A stretch of 36,378 nucleotides of DNA from Myxococcales bacterium (lineage in GTDB: Bacteria > Myxococcota_A > Polyangia > Palsa-1104 > JAEUJZ01): contig JAEUKA010000057.1 in NCBI GenBank assembly GCA_016794465.1, positions 1 through 36,378 of the forward strand, in the 5' to 3' direction. Position numbers and translations under genes: made by a program. The notes below the pieces were generated by a model. The model saw only the letters and a program-made list of their open reading frames with translations. It was not told where the DNA came from and did not search any database. Positions 7,536 through 16,152 of the stretch are shown here, piece after piece; within the stretch, counting starts at the first letter, position 1, and the number at the start of each line of letters is the position of its first letter.

Positions 7536-8896
7536 GCCGGGGCGATATCGCTGCCCCTGCGGTCTTGCGGGTGGCCATGTTTCCCCGTGGCCTAGATGGA
7601 CTGTTTCTGCCCGCTCTGGAGGGTGTGGAGATCTGCGCACTCGTGGAAAGCGGAACGCCGGAGCAGACCTGGATCGAGCAGATCTGGCCCGCACCGCAGG
7701 TCCTTCCGTACACTCTCCAGCAGCCGGGACTTGGGATCTATCCGAGCACGCAGGATCTGCTGCTGCACTCCGACATTGCCACGGTGCTGCGGCGCAGTGG
7801 GACCCAGGCGCTGCTGCTGTCGTGCTCTTGCAGCGAGTCGATGTATGCCTGGGCCAAGAAACACGGCGTCCTGTTGCTGATGTCCGACTACCGACACCAG
7901 CGCTTCGAGAACAAGCTGTGGTTTGACGCCTTCCTGCGTCGCCATCGCTTGCCCAGACCATCGGGAGGCAGCTACACCATCGGCTCGCCCGCGCCTTTGC
8001 CGGTGCGCGGCCAGGCGGTGCTACAGCGGGCTGAATCGACGGGCGGCGAAGGAACCTTCTTCGTGCAAGATCCCCGCGAGGTCGAGGTGCTGCTGGCCAG
8101 CGGTCTGTTTCACCAGGGCGAACAGACGCTGGTCCGCAAGCGCATCTGTGGCAAGCCCTATGGCATCACCGTCTTTGTGGCTCCCGGTGTGGTCGCGCTG
8201 TCGCCGATTCGCTTGCAGTGCTACTACCCCCAAACGGACGCTGCGGAGGGCCAGAGCTTTGCGGGGATTCAGTGGCTCGCGAGCCGCGAGCTGCCCGACC
8301 GGCTCGGTTCACGGCTCAGCAGGGTGTTTCTGCGCCTGGGCAAGCTGCTGTACCAGCGGCGCTTTTTCGGGTTTGCCAACATCGACTTTGTGGTCGATGC
8401 CCAGCAGCGGCTGTTCATCATCGAGTGCAATCCCCGAATGTCCGCCGCCACGCCGCAGCTGCTGTCCCGGCCCGAGCTGTGCCCGGCAGCGGCAGTCGGC
8501 GAGCAGTTTCTGCGCGGCTTCACCAGGCCCCGCAGATATCCCCGCGTGCCAGTGCTCTTGGGCATGCCCCAGTCCGACTATCAGGGCGCGAGCTTGGATC
8601 TGGTGAGCGGGTCGGATTCGGAGCCGGCGCCGATCCGCCGCACGTTCCCAAGCGGACTGTATGCGTCAGACGGGCCGCGCGTCACCTACCGTGGTCCCGA
8701 CCTGCGCCCGCTGTCGCGCAGCAGCGGATTCGGTCTGGTGTCGTTTGCGCGGCTGGGTCAAGTCAGTCGCCGCCACGACACGCTGGGCACCATTGTCTCT
8801 TCTGAGCCGCTGTTTGACCCCAAAGGGGCGCTGCTGCCCCGAGCCCAGCAGCTGCTGGCCCACTTCCGGTACGAAGATGATCGTCCGAGATCTTGA
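7532..8896 (+). CDS. Second ATP-grasp carboxylate-amine ligase
   Basis: This 454-residue protein starts at a GTG overlapping the previous stop (GTGA), with GAGGAA 8 bases upstream. The ATP-grasp core is recognisable from VLQRAESTGGEGTFFV (ATP-loop region), VRKRICGKPYGITVFV, and FGFANIDFVVD followed by LFIIECNPRMSAAT, the metal- and ATP-binding signature. It is divergent enough from the first ATP-grasp that a recent duplication is unlikely. About 120 C-terminal residues lie beyond the catalytic fold and I cannot assign them. It probably catalyses a second amide- or ester-forming ligation in the same pathway. The following gene starts inside its last 20 bases. Confidence 0.82.
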   Translation: MSRGDIAAPAVLRVAMFPRGLDGLFLPALEGVEICALVESGTPEQTWIEQIWPAPQVLPYTLQQPGLGIYPSTQDLLLHSDIATVLRRSGTQALLLSCSCSESMYAWAKKHGVLLLMSDYRHQRFENKLWFDAFLRRHRLPRPSGGSYTIGSPAPLPVRGQAVLQRAESTGGEGTFFVQDPREVEVLLASGLFHQGEQTLVRKRICGKPYGITVFVAPGVVALSPIRLQCYYPQTDAAEGQSFAGIQWLASRELPDRLGSRLSRVFLRLGKLLYQRRFFGFANIDFVVDAQQRLFIIECNPRMSAATPQLLSRPELCPAAAVGEQFLRGFTRPRRYPRVPVLLGMPQSDYQGASLDLVSGSDSEPAPIRRTFPSGLYASDGPRVTYRGPDLRPLSRSSGFGLVSFARLGQVSRRHDTLGTIVSSEPLFDPKGALLPRAQQLLAHFRYEDDRPRS

Positions 8897-10205
8897 TCGC
8901 ACACGCGAGCAGCTGGCCCGGCTGCTCGATGAAGCGCACACCGATGAAGCGGGAAACCTGAGCGAGGTCGCCGCCCAGATCCTCAAGCAGCGAGCCGACT
9001 TGCTAGCCGCCGCCGCGCGTCACGAGACTCCGTTTTATCTGTTTGATCGGCCCGGCTTTCGCGAAGCGCTCCGGCAGTTTGCCCAGGTGTTCGGCTCGCA
9101 TCTTCCGCAGCACCGACCTTTTTATGCGGTCAAGTCGAACCACCATCCGTGGGTCGTGCAGGAGGCCGTTGCGCAGGGCTACGGACTTGATGTCTCCAGC
9201 GGGCGAGAGCTGCACCAGGCGCTCCACAGCGCGGCCCAGCAGATCGTGTTTAGCGGACCCGCCAAGTCGATCGCAGATCACGAGCTGGCCCTTCAGCACG
9301 CCGACCGCGTGATCATCAACCTCGACAGCCACGGCGAGCTGGCGCGACTCGGCGCCGCCACAGAGCGCAGCGGCCGCGCCATTCGCGCGGGCGTTCGCAT
9401 CTGCACCCAGCATCACGGCGCTTGGTCCAAGTTTGGCATTCCGCTGAGCGAGCTTGGCTCTCTGTGGCGAGCGGCGCAGCGTCACCCGTTGGTCCAGCTG
9501 GTCGGCATTCAGTCTCACTTGAGCTGGAACCGCGACGCCCTGCCCTACGAGCGCTTGATTGCCGATCTGGGTCACTATCTGGGCAGCGAGTTTTCCGCCG
9601 AGGAGCGAGCAACCATCCAGTTCATCGACCTGGGAGGCGGCTTTCGACCGCATCGGCTAGAGGGCTACTTCCCCTGGGATCACCCGGTCGGGACGCTGGC
9701 CCGCACTGCCGCTGAACACTTCGGCGAGTCGACAGAGTTTGCGCACGACTACTACCTGAAGGACTCGGTTCCTCTGCTGTCGTATGCGGAGCGGATCGGC
9801 GCCGCGATTGCGACCCACCTGGCACCACTGGTCCACTGCGCCTACTACACCGAGCCGGGCCGAGTCGTATCGACCCATTCCATGCACATCCTACTGCGCG
9901 TGGTCGATCGAAAGAGCGATGGCTTGGTGATCGTGGACGGCGGCATCAACATGGTCGGCTGGGAGCGCTACCTACACATCTACTGTCCGGTGGTGAACCT
10001 GACCCACCCCGCGCTCACCGAGATCCCGGTGCGCATCGGCGGCTCGCTGTGCGACTGCGAAGATGTCTGGGGATCACGCTGCTATGCCGAGCGCATCGAG
10101 GAAGGCGATGTCCTGATCGTCCCCTATCAGGGTGCCTATACCTTCTGCGTGGCGCAGAACTTCATTCGCTCGATTCCCCCCGTCCACGAACTGACCAGCG
10201 GCTGA
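8877..10205 (+). CDS. Fold-type III PLP-dependent decarboxylase (LysA/ODC-like)
   Basis: The 442-residue protein has the landmarks of the ornithine/diaminopimelate/arginine decarboxylase family. FYAVKSN carries the PLP lysine K86, DLGGGF at 251-256 and EPGR at 326-329 bind the phosphate, GSLCDCED at 389-396 supplies the partner-subunit Cys/Asp, and QGAYTF at 418-423 gives the conserved Tyr. The usual HxGS block is altered to SHLSW (213-217), suggesting an unusual substrate. Members of this fold decarboxylate free amino acids or conjugated intermediates, as SbnH does in staphyloferrin B synthesis. The start at 8877 overlaps the previous gene by 20 bp, implying translational coupling. A longer upstream frame lies inside the ATP-grasp gene and is rejected. 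Confidence 0.88.
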   Translation: MIVRDLDRTREQLARLLDEAHTDEAGNLSEVAAQILKQRADLLAAAARHETPFYLFDRPGFREALRQFAQVFGSHLPQHRPFYAVKSNHHPWVVQEAVAQGYGLDVSSGRELHQALHSAAQQIVFSGPAKSIADHELALQHADRVIINLDSHGELARLGAATERSGRAIRAGVRICTQHHGAWSKFGIPLSELGSLWRAAQRHPLVQLVGIQSHLSWNRDALPYERLIADLGHYLGSEFSAEERATIQFIDLGGGFRPHRLEGYFPWDHPVGTLARTAAEHFGESTEFAHDYYLKDSVPLLSYAERIGAAIATHLAPLVHCAYYTEPGRVVSTHSMHILLRVVDRKSDGLVIVDGGINMVGWERYLHIYCPVVNLTHPALTEIPVRIGGSLCDCEDVWGSRCYAERIEEGDVLIVPYQGAYTFCVAQNFIRSIPPVHELTSG

Positions 10206-10226
10206 CAGCTGGTGTAGCGTAGGGAG

Positions 10227-11192
10227 ATGCGGACGTTTTCGTGGCTGGGGATGCTGGGGATTGTCGGGCTGGTGGGGCTTCTTGGTGGGGGCTGTCACAA
10301 GCCGCGCGCCAAGGAGGCTTCGCTGCTGCTGTATAGCGGCTTTGCAACGGCGGAAGGCGGGGTGCTGTATGGACGGGTATCCAGCGGACCGCCCGATCCG
10401 GCGCCTACCCCGGGGGAATCGAAGATTGCGCGCATCCAAGAGACGCTCCAAGCACTCGACGCGAGCGCGCTGGCCAAGGCTCCGGTCGAGGTGACGGTCG
10501 CTGGCCACGTGCTCTCGGCAGTCAGCGATGAGCGCGGCTACTTGGAAGTGAAGCTGCCGGCTCAGCTTGCGCCCCCGAAGGCCGCCGTGGAAGCTCACCT
10601 GCGCCATCCGGGCTATCACGCCGCTCCGGTGCAAGGAACCGTGCTGGTCTACGATGGGAGTCCAGGGCTGGCGGTGGTTTCGGACGTGGATGACACGCTG
10701 CTCGACTCGCAGATCACCGATCGCAAGAAGATGATCGAAAACGCGCTGACCAAGAGCACCTGGGAGCTGGCGGCGTTTGCCGATGCGCCGCAGGTCTTGG
10801 GCGAGCTGTCTCGGGGGCTGCCGGTGTTCTATCTGTCGGGCAGTCCGTGGGGCTTCCACGCGCGGATCTCCAGCTACTTTCAGCGCGTCGGCTTCCCCGA
10901 AGGCACGCTGGTGCTCAAGCGCTTCTCTCGCGAGCCGCTGCTGGACCAGATGGGCTTCAAGTATCCGCACCTGCGGGCGATCGTTGCCGCGCTACCGAGC
11001 AAGAAGTTCGTGCTGTTTGGGGACTCGGGTGAAAAAGACCCCGAGATCTACGCCCGACTGCGCACGGAGCTGCCAAGTCGGGTCGAGAAAATCTACATCC
11101 ACCTTGTCACCAGCGAGTCCGCCGCATCCCCCCGCTTTGCCGGCATGCAGACGTTCACCAGCTGGTCGGAACTACGTCCGAAGAGTCCCTAA
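10227..11192 (+). CDS. App1-like HAD phosphatase (DUF2183), putative lipoprotein
   Basis: The 321-residue product has a hydrophobic N-terminus ending GGGC (Cys23), a possible but non-canonical lipobox. A beta-rich segment follows (about 85-140, with SDERGYLEVKLP like carboxypeptidase-regulatory folds), then a HAD phosphatase domain. The catalytic motif is DVDDT at 153-157, with YLSGSPW as motif II and LFGDSGEKD as the acidic motif. This matches the App1/LNS2-like phosphatidate phosphatase group, so a lipid-phosphate substrate is plausible but unproven. It lies 21 bp after the PLP gene and may be the last gene of that operon, though its role there is unclear. Its stop overlaps the stop of the convergent PHP gene by 3 bp. 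Confidence 0.82.
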   Translation: MRTFSWLGMLGIVGLVGLLGGGCHKPRAKEASLLLYSGFATAEGGVLYGRVSSGPPDPAPTPGESKIARIQETLQALDASALAKAPVEVTVAGHVLSAVSDERGYLEVKLPAQLAPPKAAVEAHLRHPGYHAAPVQGTVLVYDGSPGLAVVSDVDDTLLDSQITDRKKMIENALTKSTWELAAFADAPQVLGELSRGLPVFYLSGSPWGFHARISSYFQRVGFPEGTLVLKRFSREPLLDQMGFKYPHLRAIVAALPSKKFVLFGDSGEKDPEIYARLRTELPSRVEKIYIHLVTSESAASPRFAGMQTFTSWSELRPKSP

Positions 11193-13798
11193 AAGAAGAT
11201 CGGGTTCGAGACGGCAAAGGCTTTTCGCCCGGGGTGAACCGGCGACAGATCGGTGCCGCCTGACGAGGCGTGGAAGACCACCCAGTGACGCGGGCGTCCG
11301 GCCTTGCCGCGCACGGTGACGGTCGCGTCGTAGCGGCGTCCCTGCGGGGTCACTGTCTCGCGCAGCTCCTCGGTGGCCACGGTCTCGCCATCGACGATGG
11401 TTTCGAGCCGCTTGGCTGCCAGCCACTTGGGCGACTGCACCGTCACTTGTAGCGTCACCGGTCCGCCCGCCGAGCGAATCTCGCCCCCGGGTGACTCGCC
11501 ATCGGGCCCGCGCACGGTCAGGTAGAGCCCGCCCGAGATGGTCGCCTTGCCGGCGCGCAGCGCATCGCGGAGAAGCTCGGGACTGAGCCGGGTTGGATCA
11601 TCGTGGCCAAAGGAAAGGCAGGTGCGCGGGTAGCCGGTCGGGCTGGTGCGCAGTCCATGGCTGTCGGAGCTGCCGACCGCCCACATCCGCTTGCCGCTGT
11701 TGAGCAGCGCAAACCAGTCGAGGACGATCTTGCTGCGGTTGTCATCGAAGTCGCTGTCGTTGAAGACCTCCAGCGCGCCGTATTCCTCGCTGTAGAGGTC
11801 GGGGTCGCCGCTGACCGTCTCGCGATCGAAGCTGACCGAGGTCAAGTAGCCGCCGAAGCTGTCGGAGCGGGGGTGATTGACGATCAGCACCGGATTCTCT
11901 GGTAGCTGCGCGATGTTGTGGAACACTTCCGGCGGTTTTTTTCCATACCACTGGACGGCGCCTCGGTTGGGCTCGCTCGGACGGGGCCGGATCGGAATCA
12001 CGCCAAAGTGACCCCAGGCAAAGGTGGTGAACTCCTCGGACGGCACGCCGAACGCCCAGCGGGTCAGGCCAAGCTTCTGGATGAACGGCTGGAAGTCGAT
12101 GATGTACTCGTGCTCGCTCGATACCGGGATCTCGAGGCCGTCGGCGATCGCGCCTTTGACCTTGTATTCCACGTCATCGGACGAGTCGGCGGAGTGATAG
12201 GTGTGGATGTGGAAGTCGGCGCACATGACCCCGGTGCTATCGACGCTGTGAAGCAGCTCGGCCTTGACCTCGGCGGTCTTGCCGGACTCGATGGTGACGG
12301 TCTGGTCGAGAATCTCCCACTCATAGCCGCGACTGACGACGACGCGGTGCTTGCCGGGTGGGACGGCCAGCTTGGTGCTGCCGGTGACGGCGAACTCTTG
12401 GATGATGCGACCGTTGTTTTCGTCACGGACACCATAGGATCGGGGCACTGCCTGCGGCGGCGTCATCGGAATGACCTGCACCCGCACCGGCAGAGCGACC
12501 CCGCTGGCTTTGTCGGTCGCCGTGACCGAGAGCGTTCCGACCGTATCGAGCCGCAAGCTGGCCTGGGTGTCGGTCGGTAAAGCGGTCTTCGGCGTGGACG
12601 GCGGCTGCGCGTACTGGGTGGCGACAAGCTGCGCCGGCTCACTCGGCAGGTGGATGACAAACTCGCCGCGCTCGCTGGTCTTGGTGCGGCCCAGGTAGGT
12701 TCCGTCAGGCTTTACGGCATGAACCCACGCACCAGCCTGCGGGACCGCCGCGCCATCTTGGACAGTGCCGGTGACCGCCCGCCAGGCCGGCTGCTTGAGC
12801 ACGCGCCGCAGCGACTCGCCCAGACCATCGGAGTGAGGACCGCCGACAATGAACTCGACGTAATCGGTGCTGAGCGTCTCGCAGGCTTTGACGTTGAGTC
12901 CCGAGCCCTGGATGATCACCGAGCCGGAGCGACCGAGCAGTGGCGTGAACGGCCCGCTCAGCGGACGCAGCGCAAACGACGAGTCGCCGGAGTCGAAGCC
13001 CACCCAGTCTTGGTCGCCATCGAGGTCGCCGTAGCCTCGGCTGGCGGAGAACATCTGACTGCGGCTGGTGTGGAACAGCACGAACAGCTGATGGCGGTAG
13101 AGCGGCAGATCCTCGGCGTGGATGTTCATAAGGTGAATGCGCAGCTTCACGCTCTCGGCCCCGGGCTCGAGGATGTAGTCAAACGCAATCGGGAAGTTGA
13201 ACTCCTCATTTAATACGCCGCCAAGAAACTCGAGAAACGGCAGGTTCTTGAGCACGCCGGAGGCCCGCACCACCGCCGCTTTGCCGTCCGAGCCATCGCT
13301 GAGAACGGTCACACTGTCGGGCGAGAGCACCTGCCGCGACAGCGCCATGATGGTTTCGCCGTACAGCGACTTGCCTGCCGGCTTGCCATCAGAACCGACC
13401 GTATCGAGGGCCAAGATCTCGCCGCCAAACGGCTGATAGCCATCGGAGACGCCCTTGGCTTCGATGTAGGCGGCAATCTTGTCGTTGATCAGCAGAAAGT
13501 CGCCCTCGCGCACGGAGTGACGGGCCGACTCGGGCTGACGAATCCAGGCGGGATCGGTGATGCGACCGGCGCGGGCCTGCTTGGCGGCCTTGGCCCCGAG
13601 TGGATCGCGATGACCGGTGGCGTCTCCACTTGGGAACCGACTCTTTTCGGTGATTCCTTGCGCCTGACACGGTCCCGGTGGCAGCTCATCGACAATCGGC
13701 ATGTCCGCGCCCTGACACGACAGCAAGAGCGCAGTACCACCCAGGCCCACTTGGCGCAGCCACGGCCGCACCCACAGTTGCGAAGCTATCTTCACCAT
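11189..13798 (-). CDS. PHP-domain (CehA/McbA-like) lipoprotein
   Basis: The 869-residue protein begins with a lipoprotein signal ending LLLSC (Cys28). The middle (about 385-440) holds a carboxypeptidase-regulatory-like beta domain (VTGTVQDGAAVPQAGAWVHA). The PHP metallohydrolase domain starts near residue 528 with DFHIHTYHSADS, continues with SSEHEY, VNHPRS and finally SSDSHG, which together supply the metal ligands of the family. PHP proteins are phosphoesterases or related hydrolases; CehA/McbA members cleave carbamate or ester pesticides, but the natural substrate of exported members is unknown. Start 13798 has GGAGG 8 bases upstream; an upstream extension to 13990 overlaps the GON gene and lacks a signal. 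The GON-domain gene lies 112 bp upstream on the same strand. Confidence 0.87.
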   Translation of the reverse strand: MVKIASQLWVRPWLRQVGLGGTALLLSCQGADMPIVDELPPGPCQAQGITEKSRFPSGDATGHRDPLGAKAAKQARAGRITDPAWIRQPESARHSVREGDFLLINDKIAAYIEAKGVSDGYQPFGGEILALDTVGSDGKPAGKSLYGETIMALSRQVLSPDSVTVLSDGSDGKAAVVRASGVLKNLPFLEFLGGVLNEEFNFPIAFDYILEPGAESVKLRIHLMNIHAEDLPLYRHQLFVLFHTSRSQMFSASRGYGDLDGDQDWVGFDSGDSSFALRPLSGPFTPLLGRSGSVIIQGSGLNVKACETLSTDYVEFIVGGPHSDGLGESLRRVLKQPAWRAVTGTVQDGAAVPQAGAWVHAVKPDGTYLGRTKTSERGEFVIHLPSEPAQLVATQYAQPPSTPKTALPTDTQASLRLDTVGTLSVTATDKASGVALPVRVQVIPMTPPQAVPRSYGVRDENNGRIIQEFAVTGSTKLAVPPGKHRVVVSRGYEWEILDQTVTIESGKTAEVKAELLHSVDSTGVMCADFHIHTYHSADSSDDVEYKVKGAIADGLEIPVSSEHEYIIDFQPFIQKLGLTRWAFGVPSEEFTTFAWGHFGVIPIRPRPSEPNRGAVQWYGKKPPEVFHNIAQLPENPVLIVNHPRSDSFGGYLTSVSFDRETVSGDPDLYSEEYGALEVFNDSDFDDNRSKIVLDWFALLNSGKRMWAVGSSDSHGLRTSPTGYPRTCLSFGHDDPTRLSPELLRDALRAGKATISGGLYLTVRGPDGESPGGEIRSAGGPVTLQVTVQSPKWLAAKRLETIVDGETVATEELRETVTPQGRRYDATVTVRGKAGRPRHWVVFHASSGGTDLSPVHPGRKAFAVSNPIFF

Positions 13799-13820
13799 CG
13801 GAAGCACCTCCAAAGAGGCG

Positions 13821-13849
13821 ACTAGACCAAATGCCAAGCGATACGGCAA
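13821..13849 (-). promoter_or_regulatory. Possible promoter of the PHP lipoprotein gene
   Basis: On the minus strand TTGCCG (13849-13844) is followed after 17 bp by TCTAGT (13826-13821). Each hexamer matches the consensus at 4 of 6 positions, and the site is about 25 bp upstream of the start codon. This is a weak call based on spacing and position only. Confidence 0.22.
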
Positions 13850-13910
13850 GGGTGAGGATTGCGGTTGCGCAGCGAAGGTATGGAGCCGCGCGCGAAGGGC
13901 GAACGGAGAG

Positions 13911-15116
13911 CTACGGGAAGTAGACGAGCTGAAGTGGCGAGCCGGCAGCGTTGTAGGGATTGGTGGCTCCGGTTGGGGCGTGCCAGCCACAGTTGCCGCC
14001 GCCAGTCAGGCTGAGCACGCGAAGCTGGCCGTTGGCCACCGGAGTCGAGACGCCCGTGGGTGTGGTGCCGCCCAGGGCCAGTGAAGACGCGGCGGGCGCG
14101 AACGAAGTGCCAGTCAGATCGATGTTGGCAAGTCCGTTGGCGCTGCCGTTCATACAGCCCATCGCAGTGCCATAGGGCATCGACGTGACGTTGTTGCCGG
14201 GGATGGTGACGGCGCCGACCGAGGTCGCAAAGCGCTTGTCATTGGTGTCGATTCGCAGCGTGCCGGTGTCGATCCGGACCTTGGTGTAGTTGGTCTTGAC
14301 CGTGGTACCGGTGGCCGAGCCGCCGATCGTGAACTGAGAAAAGTTCTCGGTCGCCGCAGTCTTGGTCAGGTTGAGATACGTCAGCGCAGGGATGACCGCC
14401 ATGTGGCAGTACACATCAAACGGCTTGGTCTTGTCGGCTGAGATGAACAGCTTGCGGTTGCCGTTGGTAAGGGTGGGGTCGTCGGCACGAAGCTGCTCGC
14501 AGCTGGTCGGATTGCCGAAGTTGGCAGTGACCTGCATATCGGCCGTCAGCGTCACCATACAGGTGCGGGCCGAACCAGTGCAGGCGCCGGTCCAGCCGGT
14601 AAAGTACGACGTGCTATCAGGGGCGGCGGTCAGCGTGAGCGTGGTTCCCTTATCAAAGCCGCCGCTACAGTCGCCGCTGCACTGCAAACCGACCGGCATG
14701 CTGGTGACCGAGCCGCCACCAGCGCCGCCGAACGTGACCTGGATGTTGGTGCGCGGATTCTTGTTGCGGAACGAAGCGGTCACGCTCTTGCCGGCGTCCA
14801 AGGCCAGGCTGCACGTGGGCGAGCTACCGGTGCAGGCGCCTTCCCAGCCAACAAACTCGTGCGAGTCGAGCGGCTGGGCGGTCAGATCGACCTTGCTGCC
14901 GACACTGAAGGTGGTGGTGCAGGTGGTTCCACAGTCGATGCCAGCGGGCTGCGAGCTGATGGTGCCGCCCGCGAAGTCGCCCTTGATCTGCACGGTGAGG
15001 GCCGCGACCGGACTGGCCTCGGGATTTTGAAACGGGTCACAGCCGGACTGGATGGCGCAAGTGCCGATGACCAGCCCCAGGAACGTCCGAGCGCGGAGCA
15101 GCGTAGGTATCTTCAT
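13911..15116 (-). CDS. Lipoprotein with two InlB-type repeats and a GON domain
   Basis: The 401-residue product has an export signal followed by Cys26 (AIQSGC), a probable lipidation site. Residues about 42-117 and 125-201 are two divergent InlB B-repeat modules, each with paired cysteines (DCGTTC, GACTGSSPTC; QCSGDC, GACTGSARTC) and the FVGWEGAC/FTGWTGAC core. From about 205 to the end the sequence matches a GON domain as first described in ADAMTS metalloproteases: SCEQLRADDPTLTNGNRKLF, PFDVYCHMA, TKVRIDT, GTAMGC, IDLTGTSFA and a late GGNCGW. No protease domain accompanies it. It is likely a surface adhesin or binding protein. Start 15116 has GGGAGA about 8 bases upstream. It precedes the PHP lipoprotein on the same strand. 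Confidence 0.8.
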   Translation of the reverse strand: MKIPTLLRARTFLGLVIGTCAIQSGCDPFQNPEASPVAALTVQIKGDFAGGTISSQPAGIDCGTTCTTTFSVGSKVDLTAQPLDSHEFVGWEGACTGSSPTCSLALDAGKSVTASFRNKNPRTNIQVTFGGAGGGSVTSMPVGLQCSGDCSGGFDKGTTLTLTAAPDSTSYFTGWTGACTGSARTCMVTLTADMQVTANFGNPTSCEQLRADDPTLTNGNRKLFISADKTKPFDVYCHMAVIPALTYLNLTKTAATENFSQFTIGGSATGTTVKTNYTKVRIDTGTLRIDTNDKRFATSVGAVTIPGNNVTSMPYGTAMGCMNGSANGLANIDLTGTSFAPAASSLALGGTTPTGVSTPVANGQLRVLSLTGGGNCGWHAPTGATNPYNAAGSPLQLVYFP

Positions 15117-15285
15117 GTGCAAGTTCTCCCTCTTGAGTAGACGATGAGTTGAGATGGCGGGCCCAGCGCTGAGGGTTTCCCCAGAGAGGCTGGGCACGTA
15201 TAGGAGGCGGTACCCGCTGGCGAGATCTTAGCATCGGCGCCAACTTGGGTTGCCGAATTTCGTGTCATTGAGCTACCTTGCGCGC

Positions 15286-16056
15286 ATGCCGCATGTGCCT
15301 CTATCCGCTCGCCTGGGTCGCGGCTGGTCGTTTGTGGCTGCGGGCTGCCTGGGCGTGCTGTGGCAGCCTGGAGCCGCCCGCGCCGAGCTGGGCAGCTTGG
15401 GCCGGCTGACGGTAGGGATGGCGCTCTCGGCTGGCTTTCAGCCCGATGCGCGTCGCTGCCAGGTCGCCGGAGACAGCCGCAATACCCCTGGATCGGGCTG
15501 CGCGCTGCTGGTCGGCGGCATCGATGCCAGCTTTTTGTGGCGAGGTCGGCTGGGCGCGTCGATTTTGCTGTCCTCCACGGCGGGTCAAGCGAGTGTTCCG
15601 CAAGCGACCGAGGCGGGAATGGAAGCGCCGCCGGCCTTTCCCGATCGGGTGTCGGTGGCACTGGCACTGGATGTTCGTCCGCTCGGCTTTTTGGTGCGCA
15701 AGGACGACCACTCGTACCAAGCGCGGCTGTTACATGGACTGCGGCTGGGCATCGGTCCGTCGCTTGAAGTGGTGCGGACGGCGCTCGATAGCTCGATTGA
15801 TGCGGGGGTGCGGACGCGCAGTGTGGCGGCCAGCCTGATTGGTCTGCATACGCTGCTCGATGGCGAGGTTCCGCTGCTGGCGAACATGGCGAGTGCCCTG
15901 TCCCTGCGCGTGTCGCTGCGGCTGCTCTACGTACCGCAGGTGGTGCTAAACGAAGGCTCCGTGCAGTCGGCGCCGTTTGTGGCGGACTCCAGCTACGAAT
16001 CGCAGGGCTACGGGCTCCGAACGCAGCTGCTGTTCGGCCTGGCATATTACCTCTAG
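15286..16056 (+). CDS. Exported protein of unknown function, possibly outer-membrane beta-barrel
   Basis: From ATG 15286 the protein has 256 residues with a signal peptide ending ARA before ELGSLG. The mature part alternates short polar and hydrophobic strands (LRLGIGPSLEVVRTAL, ALSLRVSLRLLYVPQVVL, GLRTQLLFGLAYYL) and ends near an aromatic pair, which suggests a small beta-barrel. I recognise no family. A TTG at 15250 in the same frame would add 12 residues ahead of the signal and is less likely; neither start has a clear ribosome-binding site. It is divergent from the GON lipoprotein (169 bp between starts). Confidence 0.6.
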   Translation: MPHVPLSARLGRGWSFVAAGCLGVLWQPGAARAELGSLGRLTVGMALSAGFQPDARRCQVAGDSRNTPGSGCALLVGGIDASFLWRGRLGASILLSSTAGQASVPQATEAGMEAPPAFPDRVSVALALDVRPLGFLVRKDDHSYQARLLHGLRLGIGPSLEVVRTALDSSIDAGVRTRSVAASLIGLHTLLDGEVPLLANMASALSLRVSLRLLYVPQVVLNEGSVQSAPFVADSSYESQGYGLRTQLLFGLAYYL

Positions 16057-16152
16057 TCCCAACGCTTGTCCGCGCTTGGGCCGTTGTGCTAGGTTGCGCC
16101 ATCCGTCGATTGGGAGAGCTTTCCCGACGAGGACCAACCCACAAGAGGCGCC

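Noticed and set aside
8661..8876. Upstream extension of the PLP decarboxylase frame
   Set aside because: It lies wholly inside the ATP-grasp gene in another frame, and its residues do not resemble a decarboxylase N-terminus; the ATG at 8877 fits the family.
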